From: Euphorbia lathyris
Lineage: Eukaryota; Streptophyta; Magnoliopsida; Malpighiales; Euphorbiaceae
Reading direction: 5' to 3'
Assembly: GCF_963576675.1 (NCBI RefSeq)
Contig: NC_088910.1
Location: 62,260,531-62,324,530 of the forward strand
Length of the DNA: 64,000 bases
Shown here: piece by piece, positions 54,423 to 64,000 of the stretch
How positions within the stretch are numbered: position 1 is the first letter of the stretch
Layout: every line of letters starts with the position of its first letter
Notes under the pieces: generated by a model
The model's input: the letters and a program-made list of their open reading frames with translations, nothing else
What the model was told of the DNA's origin: nothing
Database searches by the model: none
Translations under genes and position numbers: made by a program

Positions 54423-54886
54423 TTCTTATTACTTACTACTACCTATGCATTATTCATCTTTTTTATAACCAAGCAAGGCTACACGTTTCTGTCCATAAAA
54501 GCAACACTTTGCGTTTCGTTTCCAAATATAACGAGAGATAATTATCAGGTGCTGGCAGGACCAGGGTTGTAGTTTGAGATTCAACAGATTTAGAGTTTAT
54601 CTATTTGTCCTAATCAAAGTGAGAGTGAATTGATGGATGATTATGATTATGATTACAACAGATTAATCAGTTTTTTAATCAAGACTGTCCAACCAGGGAG
54701 GGCCCTTAATAATTCAACAATTTCTAATTTCTTAATGAGAAAAAGTGAAAGCTGTCTATCATCTCAATTTTATTTAATTATTAGTAGTATAATTTAAAAG
54801 AGCTGATTAACTTGTAATTCATATCATCTTAAGTGTCATACGAACCTTCTCTCAGATAAAAGAATGGCAGAGTGAGCTCATAAGCA

Positions 54887-56184
54887 GGATAAATTTCAAT
54901 TATGGTGTACAAATTTGTCCTATTTCACACTTTGGTGTATAACTTTTAATTTGTCTCATTAATATCTATTACCTTATGGGTGACCTCCACTGTGGTGTAC
55001 GGCCGGTGAAAATGACCGGTCAACACAAAAGTCAACATGCCACATCAGCCATTTGACCAGTCAAACAGTCAATATTTGACCACTTAACATAAAATTACAT
55101 ATATACCCTTTCTTCCTCTTTCCATTTCAATTGGTGTCTCTCGATCTCTTTCTTCATTGCCCTCTTTCCGCTTCTCTCTCTAACTCCCTTTCAATTTCTG
55201 GTAATTATATGTGCCATAACAAATGGGGGATCCATTGCCTTCTCTCTTTAACTCTCTTTCTCCATTGCCCTCTTTCCACTTTTCTCTCTAACTCTCTTTC
55301 AATTTCTCGTAATTATATGTGCCATCAAGGCTTTTTACATTAAGAATGAAGCTTGCTGAATATGATGATTTAGACAGATCTAACTGAATAAGAAGTTCGA
55401 AGCGTAAGGCGATTCAAGCTCTTCCGACCCATCCTAAAGCATTCCCAAATGATGAATTTCTGGGCAGATTTCGTTAGTTCAAATTTGGATAACAAAGACC
55501 GCTAACATAACTAAAAGTGCCCAATGCTTGAAACTGTTTAGAATTAAGCCTAGGTGCCAAATCAACTATCTGAAAAAATGTACACGGTATTGAAGTAAGC
55601 CTTTCCCCTGCGGCATAATTTCAATTAGAATAGCATGAATTGATTAAAGGAATGAAAAATTTGGGGGAATGATAGCTGGAGACAAGATCAAGAGGAAGGA
55701 CTAAATTGGTAGTGCAAAACTTGCATCTGTAAGACCTGCCTTCCAACTCTACCACAAAAAAATTTCCCATTACTAAACTGTTTGAGCTGCTGCTGCTTCT
55801 ATAAAGTTCATTAAATTAATTGTTAAGAAAAAAAGAACAGAAAGTTTTGGGATTGCTAAGAGCACTTATCCGAATTTCTTGGCAGATTCTTAAGTTAGAG
55901 AGAGAAATGAGCCATGGAAAAGAGAGAGATGAACAAGGAGAGAGAGAGTGTATTTTTATTTATTTATTTATTTTTGATAAAGGGTATTTTGGTAATTGTA
56001 TATGGAGTGTGTATAATTAAAGTAAAAAAATGGTGAGGTGACGCGTTGACTGGTCATTTTTACCGGCTATACACCACAGTGGGAGGTCATCCCTAAGTTC
56101 GTACATATTAATGAGACAAATTGAAAACTGTACATCAAAGTGTGAAATAGAGTAAATGTTGTACACCATAGATGAAATTTACCC
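54887..56184. mobile_element. MULE, third copy of the GGTAAATT family (1.3 kb)
   Basis: Inverted ends GGATAAATTTCAATTATGGT and GGGTAAATTTCATCTATGGT with a perfect 10-bp duplication CTCATAAGCA (54877-54886, 56185-56194). Inside there is a local duplication (about 55127-55220 and 55232-55325) and unrecognised sequence, perhaps captured. No transposase. Confidence 0.92.
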
Positions 56185-56308
56185 CTCATAAGCATAAATA
56201 TTTACTTTCAAAACATAACTTTCCTTGTTATTAATTTTCACAACTTGTAATTATTATCGTTTTAGTTTTCTTATTATTCCATTTTAACTGCTTTCCAAAA
56301 GTTTGCTA

Positions 56309-56565
56309 CTCCCTCCATTCCATTATATAAGTCATTGTAGGGTATTTCACACAAATTAAGAAATATATTGGTTAACTAAAAAAAATTCTCTCTCATGTCA
56401 CTATTGGACAATAAGCATTGGAATATTAAAAAACACATGTACCAATACAAAAAATAATTCTCTCTCATATCACTATTGGGCAATAAGCATTGGAATCCTA
56501 GAATGACTTATATTTAGGGAAAAAACTAATTTGCTAGAATGACCTATATAATAGAATGGAGGGAG
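56309..56565. mobile_element. Stowaway-type MITE, 257 bp
   Basis: Inverted ends CTCCCTCCATTCCATTATA and its inverse, TA duplication on both sides (56307-56308, 56566-56567). The inside holds a direct repeat of TTCTCTCTCAT...CACTATTGG...CAATAAGCATTGGAAT. Confidence 0.93.
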
Positions 56566-56567
56566 TA

Positions 56568-58322
56568 CAATATTAATTATATGTTCATTACTAATCAGTT
56601 CATTTATTTTCATTAATGCATAATAGAGTACAATTTTGTTAAAATCAATACTTAATCTCTTTATCTATAATTTGATTAATAAAATGTTCACTTTTATACA
56701 AAATGACAAGTTTACTCTTCTATCATTAATTGATTTAGGGATGTGTTATTTAATTAGACATTATAAAACTTTTCAATTATATTAGTTGAAATATAAAAAG
56801 AAATAGTAATAATACAGTTATATTATCCAATTTAGTATAAAATTTAAGTTTTTTATACTAAAGTTTTGACAAATAAAATTATGAATGGACGGACAGATTA
56901 AGTAGTTGATTTTAATAAAACTCAAACACCCTTTAGTATATTTTTAGAAATAGAAAAAACCAACTAGTATAATATAACACAAAGCCAAGAACCAATAAGA
57001 CTTGATTATATCCTTCAACACAATTCCTATTATTTGCTAAATAGAAATTCATCTGGAATTGGTGGGAGAAAGGATTAATATACGGATTCCAATTCTAGAA
57101 TTGGAGTACAATAATTATTGATTATTGAGTTACAACAGCAAGCAGATTATACGGGTAATAATACAGAAAAAGGAAAGAAAGCATTATATTTGATGGCCTA
57201 TTATTGTTTTTTGCTCACAAATCCAAGTAATTGCAATGCTAGCTAGAAAGAAGTATCTAGAGAGTGGACTCCTTATTAATCATTTACCATTCAGGAGGTT
57301 CGGCAATGCCATTTATCAGCAGCCAAATCCATGATCCCATCAATTGGGGATTGCAACGGCTAGCAAATCCGCGAATAATACTTATTCCATACCTTTATTT
57401 ATTTATTTTTTGAATTATCTATTCCGTCTCATTACCTAACGAGTATACCTTTTGAATCTTACCCAGGTATTCTTACCCCGATAAAAATTAACACATAAAA
57501 CAAATAAATTGCAAATTTAACAAAACATAACTGTAATAAACCATCCATAAATTTAACAAACATTCTACATCCAAATACTGAACATTATTCAAATTATCAA
57601 GAAATTAAAACACATTAAAAGTAAATATATTATTTTCATACCATTGTAATCTTCATTTTGAGTAACCAAAAAAAAAAAATCTTCATTCTGATATATTGCA
57701 GGTAACAAGTAGCAGGTACCCGAAGGAGTACATCATGGTTAATTTTTTGGATCCCATACCCGTCCCCAAACCATTTTACTCTTGCACAAGGTTCGAATAA
57801 TCCTATTAGGGTCGGTAGTGCCGGCTTTCGCGGATAATGCAATCTCTACCATCAATCCTTGTTTCTATTGCTTTTTTTAATCATAATTACTTCCCAATAA
57901 CTCGTTAATTCTTCGAAAATTTATTAGGTTTATTTAACAAATAATGATACACTCGTTGCTGAATATCAGAATTTAAGATGTGCAAATCATAAACTCTCAT
58001 TTCCAAAACTCGTAAATAAAGAAAATCATGAAAGGGAATAATGCAAACCCGTCGCAGCTAAAATGACTTATTCAGTGCATTATATCAAGGGAGAACTGGA
58101 ACATAATTTGTTGAGGCTACATGCACACCAAGAGTTACTTCCTTCTTTTGCATTTTATAGAAACATAAAAGAACTCAACAAATATGATGAGTTCTATCAG
58201 TATTCTGTTGAAGTCAACACTTTTTCTAGTTTTTTTTAATATTTTTTTAACAATCATATTGCATTCATCCTCTTTCACAAGAATGTAATAGTGACAAGTA
58301 GCAAATTTCTTGTATGGTAGAG
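56568..58322. other. Intergenic, no gene
   Basis: AT-rich. 57690-57850 read on the minus strand has GGGTACCTGC and a GCCGGCACTACCGACCC stretch like that at 48725-48745, so the two may be ends or relics of one transposon family. The stretch just before 58323 is the 3' flank of the thioesterase gene. Confidence 0.45.
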
Positions 58323-61206
58323 CTAGTTAGATTCTTCATGTCTGAGAAACTGAACCAATTTCGATCTCAATTCAGATGGAATGCGAACAGGACGGTAATT
58401 TTTGTCAAGCCAAACTGCTGTGGCTTTTGCTTCTAAAATAGGCTGAAAAATTGCCCATTTCAGCTAACTTAGCAAGCAAGCAAGCATATAGATGACAAAC
58501 CTAGAAATGAGGACATGGCTGATGAAACATACCTTTTCGTTTGGCAGCTTGAATATGAAGTGTTCAAAGTATAACCGAGCAGCTGAGGAGCCCGAGACCT
58601 TTACCTTTAGAACAAACCTATCTCCACTCTACCAAAACAAAGAACCAATTCCAAAAGGGATAATAAAAAAACATACATATATTGTATCTTTTAAATAATT
58701 AATCATTTCTTGCTTTCATCATTTGCAGTGCATTGTATTCAATGAATAAGCACTGATGCCCTTCACAATCAAGCAAATGTCTTTTCTGTGTAAGACAGTT
58801 TTGTTCATAGTTTTACAATGCATACGAAAAACGATGATGAAATTTGGATAATCCCAGCAGAAGAAGCCTGCTATCTGCTACAGATTTTAAAGCTATAATT
58901 TTAAAATCAATGTTCATCTTTAATATTGCAGTAGGGTTTAGGTCTCTTTTCTTTGCCAAATATTAGAGATCTTATTTTCTATAAGATTCTATTTAATGCT
59001 TTTGAATTATTTTGGAAGTTTTACAATTCGAGGGTTCTATTATTTATAGAATTTAACTATTTAGAAGTTTTACAAATAAGAATAATTATTCTTATACACC
59101 TAAAATTCTCATCTATTTAAAGTAGAGGATCATATTCGATAAAACCACTTACGATTTTCCAATTATAAAAGTGTAGAGGAGAATTTGGTGATGTATTACA
59201 AATTACCATTAAACTTCAAAGATAAGTTCCTAGAAGAACAAGAAAACTTGAGGGAATTCAAGAGGGCTTTCGTGTTAACATCTAAAATTGAGTAAATTAC
59301 TTCTACAACGTAATACATGGTTTTGTAGTTCGAGAAAATAAAGATGAGGGAGAGAGGCATACTCTTAGAGGAGCAAGGAATTTGAGTGACAACTCTGATA
59401 GTGCCAATGCATCGCCAGTTCGAGCAACAGCATCAGCACTAACTCCAATCCTTTCCAAAAGTTCATGACGACCTGCCAAAGATAGTAAGACTTAGCAACT
59501 ATATATTAGATGATCATAAAAATTTGACCAAGCAAGCTACTTTATAGGCAGTTAAGAGAAAATATGGTTATTCAAATCCATTACAATCAGCGACGCCATG
59601 GTAGATATTTCCATTTCAGCTGCAGTTCCATTTCTTATTCGAGGTTACAGGGAAAAAAGAGAAGTCAAACCCTCACTTTTCTCAAACCACCTGTAACCAC
59701 AACATACTCAGCTAGCATGATCAAATTCATTACTATTTAGATTCCACAATTCAGTAGAAACAATAATCAATTGTCTTCAACTTGTAATATATACATAATG
59801 ATGACAAAGCCCAAGACACTAAATATGAACTCCCTGCCTTCCCGAGCCAGCATTCAAAAATTTAGAAGTGACCTAAACTGCTACTATAGATGACCAGCTC
59901 GTAAATTCATGTCCAGCTTTGATACAACTGTATAATTAGATTAATCATAAACAGATTAATCTGCTTTGTAAGGTATAGGAGTAAGCATTAGAAAACATGT
60001 ACAGTCATCCTCTAACCCATTAACATAGTAGTTGTCATTGAGATCAAATACATCAAACAAAAAAAATCTCTCCAGAATGAATAAAAATTGCAGGATCAGT
60101 TATTAATTCAAATTTAAGATAAACTAGAGTGAGGACGTGGAATGCTCATCATAGACATAGATTTAACTGGGCAGTTTTTCCAGAGGTGGGAGCATATATA
60201 TACCTTTCTGGAAAGTTCAATCAAAAACTATTTTGGGATATTTTTATCAGAAAACAAGAACCAGAAAGCACAGAAAAGATTAACTGAGCAACAACAAAAA
60301 AGGCTGTAAGATAAATAAACAAATAAAATGTATATATGTGGACATTTTCAGTGCAGATATACTATTGCTAGCTAATGATGGTCAACATTGATGAGTCCAA
60401 AAGGCTGTAAGATATGCTAACCAGTGGATTTACACCTGATAATACTAATAGCATAGTCTGAAGAGTAATAAGCTTACTGAAAGTTGATTTCGAATAGTAA
60501 TATAGAATTATGAATCCAGCTACTTCCTCGAGTTCACGATCCAAATTTTAAGCCATTTTATCTTTCGTGTTTTTCATACATATAAATTACATTCAAGCAA
60601 GCTATTTTGCATCTAACCAACTTCACTTCTGAAGGCTCAAAGAAGCTATTGAGCAAACTAATTGGCAACTTGGAGTCTATAACGCTAAGCCCGTACATTT
60701 AATAGTTCCAAAATGTGATAGCCAATGATAAAAAGGAAGATGATGAAACTACCAAAGCAGCAAGTTATACAATTGTACCTAAATTTGACATGAATTGGCA
60801 AAGAAAAAGAAGATACCATGTTGACAATAACCCGCATAAACGGAATTGTTGACAACTCCGTATTGATCCAGCTCGTAATCACGCACTTTGAGTTCAACAG
60901 CAAAGAAGCTACTCATTCTACAAGTCAAATTTCCAATAATTGTCCGTGGATTTTACGAGGAAACACTCAATTAATCGGGGTAAAAGAAGGAAAAGGAAAA
61001 ATTTTAATCAAGTACCCTTTGCCAGATTTAACATCAAGAAACGATAATGCAGAGCAGCTCCTGACGGTGGGGAGTGATCGAACAAGTGGCGGCATAGGTG
61101 AGCGGGAAACTCGAAAGGATGGTGAAAATGGAGGCCGGAGAGAGGTCGACAAGAAGGGAAGCGCCGAGTGGGGTGGGTTGATAACTCCAACTGCCTGTAA
61201 CGACAT
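58323..61206 (-). CDS. Plastid acyl-thioesterase, hotdog fold (ALT-type), five exons
   Basis: Exons 61206-61016, 60917-60817, 59472-59363, 58628-58533 and 58442-58323 give 205 residues. The first 60 residues are Ser/Arg/Pro-rich, a plausible chloroplast transit peptide. The hotdog (4HBT) domain has the catalytic loop [20 protein letters not shown] with Asp and Gly-Val-Val-Asn, then [19 protein letters not shown] and [11 protein letters not shown], and ends [16 protein letters not shown]. It matches the plant acyl-lipid thioesterase (ALT) family, which releases medium-chain and beta-keto fatty acids from acyl carrier protein in plastids. Intron 2 is about 1.3 kb. The exon 2 acceptor at 60918 is preferred because it restores [16 protein letters not shown]. 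Confidence 0.93.
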
Positions 61207-63000
61207 GGCTTGTGATTGGGAAATGAAGATGAGAAATTGATGAATTGGGGGGAAAGAAAGAAATGCTTCCCTTCTTTATTTCTACAATTGGGCGTTACAA
61301 TCCATGTAAAGGCTGTGCACCCACTAAAATGTCATTTTTCAAGGGCTTTTCCAGTTCAGCTTAGCCGAAATTCATTCGGCCCATCTCTATTCTGTTATTC
61401 TTTTTCTTTTCTTTTTTCTAAATTACCAAAAACCATTTCCTCTTATAATACACATATCCTTACTTACCTATGGATTATATCTACCTACTACGACGGGTTA
61501 TAGTTCAGTTGGCACTGTATATTGAGTTGGTGAAAACGGATATCAGATGCAATTCCCACTAAATACATCTGCATGAAAAAGTGATGAGTACTGTGACTAA
61601 ATCCCAAACAAAATTATCTCAATAAAAAATACATGTGGTTTAGAAAAAAAAAAAAAACATACTTTTACCTATTGTAAATTCAAATGGATATCATCAAATC
61701 AAGTTTGGGTTTAACTCATTTACTTACGAGCGACTTGATTTTGCCTCAATAACATATACATTTTGTCTCATTCCCTATATGTCTCATTCACATGGCTTCT
61801 TTGCTTGGCATTGGTCACTTTTCTTGACCAATTCATTTACAATGTCATATGTTTTGGAAAATATTTTCACTTGCAACGGGATCAATAGTAAAACAGTTAT
61901 AACGCATTAAATTCATAACTAAATTTTCTTCCATTACATCATCTTTAAGCATTACGAATAGGGAAGCATCTCAATAAAACATGTAAAAAACTCTTACCTT
62001 AACGTCCTTTCATATTTCCAATCCTAGCATTCATATGTCTAACGGTGTTTTGTACCACCTAATCCGAATTTCTTTTCAATTATTAAGCTATATATAATAA
62101 AACAAGATATTAATTCTCATTAAAAAAAACCTTACAAATTATCATGCGTGCATCATCTAATGTGAGAGAAACAACTTATAACCACCAACTTTTAAGATTG
62201 TCTTCAGCTTGTAGAAGGACTACTCCCTCATTTATGTAAGAATCCAAGTTAATGATGAAGAGCATCAATGCCGAATATAAAGAAGGGAGAAGAAGGAGAA
62301 GTATGTGAAAAGTAAACTTAAAATCTGATATTCAGTAGATTTGTTTTACATCTCAGACGATGGGTATTTATAATAATAAAAAAATAAGCTTTTTAATCAT
62401 GAAAATAATAATTAGGATGTAACCACTTCTTATTGTTCTTATAGAATAAAAAAAACAGTTACAAATTATAACTACCGTTTATCCACTACATAAAAAAAAA
62501 TATAATAAATTAATCTAAACAAGATTTTACCTCATCAACTTCCTCCAACATGTTTGCATCATCAATGAACTAAAACCTTCTTCCAACATGTTTGCATCAT
62601 CATTTGGATCTAATTCTAGCTAATGATTTTAGCTTTGGGAAGCTTACAAACAATCTATCTACTTTAAAAATGACCTGCATAAAATTATTTAAGTGAGGTT
62701 TATAGAAGAACAAGCATGATTTCTATCCAATTTTATATCTAATATAATTAGGTACATTTTCCAATAATCACCTAAGTTAGCATCTTTCCAAAAAAGATAA
62801 AGCAAATAGAAAAGCAAGGATGTGTGTAAATTAGGTACGATTTGCTTTATCTCAATGGGGTCTGATGGATCCATTAGGCCCGTCACTAGCTGCCCCGGGC
62901 TACCATCATACCCTTGTTTGTGGGTATTCGTTAGGCTAAATACCTGATGGACAATGTTCCTGCCGATTCGGATAGGGGTAGTCTTCCTATAATCACGTCA
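61207..63000. other. 5' flank of the thioesterase and intergenic sequence
   Basis: 61495-61562 on the plus strand is tRNA-like (GGTTATAGTTCAGTTGGCA, then a B-box-like GATGCAATTCCCACT), probably a SINE relic. CCAACATGTTTGCATCATCA occurs twice (62544, 62583). No gene. Confidence 0.45.
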
Positions 63001-64000
63001 TACAGGAATGCAACATTTTTACTATAAAGAATTCTACTTTACTCCCCCCACATTGGTCTTGAATCACAATCTCCACTTACAAATAGATGTTTCCCACCAA
63101 GGGATCGTGTGGCCACTGATTCCCGTTAAAGGTCGCATACCTTCGACCAATTCTTCTCTTTTGATGCCCATATCCTCAAATACTCCCTGGGTTACACTAT
63201 GTCATTTTCCCTTTCACATGACATAAGATACATGACAGATATTTATTTTCGTGTCGTCTGAATTTTTTTATGACAGTATTTTAAAATTATGTCATTTGAA
63301 GGCGTAATTAAAAAAACGCTCGATTCACATGTGGCCTTCCGACGACAGAATCCTGTCATCCAAAGAAAATGTGCGTTTTTGTTAAATTTCACTTGCTCAT
63401 CAGATGACACCTGTAATAAATGACTGTCATTGTATGAGGAAAACAAAAAAAACGGCAAATAAAATTTCACTTACGCGGCCCTATACCAAATTTAGGCGCT
63501 CGATCGTTTGACTGAAATTTTAGCTCATATATAAACCCTTTCTCTCATCCAAAACCCCATTTTAGGTTACGCAATCTTCATCCCTCTCATCCCTATCTAT
63601 CTTCATGGTTGATTTCTACATGCAATCAGTGAGCTCGAAACACGATACTGGTACGCCATCTTTTCTTCGTTCCTGGATGTATTAGAGTTTCATTGTTCCT
63701 TACTCTATCTTTTCCTCATCCGATTTACTTTTGTGTATGTCAATTTCAGCAGCTGGAATAAGGATCTATCATTGAAAGGGTTAGATCTCTCGCTTAGATT
63801 TGGTTATTTTATTGTATTCATTGTTAGATTCACTGTTGAAAAGCTTGGGCCTTTATCTTTTTTAACCTATGGCAATACAGTGCCTGATGTTGAAGATGTT
63901 GTGATTCCTTTTTATTTGAACATAATATTTGCAGGGATAATAAGAATGCTACATGGGAAGGCTGACTGAAGAGATTCTCAATCAGTTCATGCGTTTAGCA
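63001..64000. other. TGTCAT/ATGACA-rich stretch and unrecognised transcript-like sequence
   Basis: Between 63190 and 63450 the hexamers TGTCAT and ATGACA recur at least eight times in both orientations (ACATGACATAA, ATGACAG, CCTGTCATCC, CAGATGACACC), with GACGACAGAATCCTGTCATC as a near palindrome. This resembles the subterminal repeats of CACTA elements, but no CACTA end is identified. After a TATATAAACCC box near 63520 a transcript-like region follows. The reading frame at 63733-63969 matches nothing I know. Confidence 0.35.

Noticed and set aside
61495..61562. Possible tRNA gene
   Set aside because: Has box-like sequences but no convincing acceptor or anticodon stem. More likely a SINE or tRNA relic.
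63733..63969. 78-residue frame near the right edge
   Set aside because: No recognisable domain, and its Met lies within what looks like an intron or leader; left as unrecognised sequence.

Overview
This window is eukaryotic and comes from a flowering plant, almost certainly a dicot. It is AT-rich, has spliced genes with GT-AG introns, plant-type TATA boxes, plant LTR retrotransposons primed by plant tRNAs, Mutator-like elements (MULEs) and Stowaway/Tourist-type MITEs. I cannot name the species. Roughly three quarters is nested transposable elements; ordinary host genes occupy only about 50.7-61.2 kb.

1-31945: one Ty1/copia element on the minus strand, decayed and split by later insertions. 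Its 5' LTR (30145-31945) and primer site lie at the right; its leader is in three pieces (29824-30144, 7228-8520, 1521-1723); its gag-pol start runs off the left edge (1-1520). Inserted into the leader are a non-autonomous Athila/Tat-like LTR element (1729-7222, target duplication ATTTC), a solo LTR (28526-29818), and a giant MULE of about 20 kb (8522-28502) sitting in a TA microsatellite.

The giant MULE is the most unusual object. It carries an apparently intact, spliced FAR1/MURA-type transposase (786 aa), a spliced ULP1-like cysteine protease with all catalytic residues but one premature stop, three small helical proteins that look like paralogues of one another (one frameshifted), a gene resembling the putative plant transposon protein family, and an FCP1/NLI-type phosphatase. 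A 12-bp palindrome, GAAGACGTCTTC and variants, recurs about 13 times across the element and lies 120-500 bp upstream of nearly every gene. About 5 kb of higher-order tandem repeats and tRNA-like cassettes fill the space between the protease and the small genes. I read this as a self-contained transposon regulon, comparable in logic to the VANDAL transposase/ULP1/VANC arrangement, but with different small proteins and a different motif.

31946-34572: the 3' part of a Tat-type gypsy element with a decayed antisense ORF and an LTR. 34573-48364: stacked elements. These are a GC-rich foldback, a Tourist-like MITE, hAT-like termini, and a MULE (36119-47980) that holds a gag-only Athila-like element on the minus strand (36590-46038) and, in its right inverted repeat, a second MULE (46464-47808) with captured kinase and acetyltransferase-like gene fragments.

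Both Athila-like elements carry arrays of 13-bp palindromes at a 20-21 bp pitch in the U3 region upstream of the LTR TATA box. The palindromes have unrelated sequences in the two elements, and whole 21-bp units are gained or lost between sister LTRs.

48365-64000: host gene space. It holds an S1/P1-type nuclease (50690-52256, +), a tandem pair of universal stress proteins (52568-53289 and 53689-54422, -), a third MULE of the same family (54887-56184), a Stowaway MITE (56309-56565), and a plastid acyl-thioesterase of the ALT type (58323-61206, -). The last 2.8 kb has no recognisable gene.
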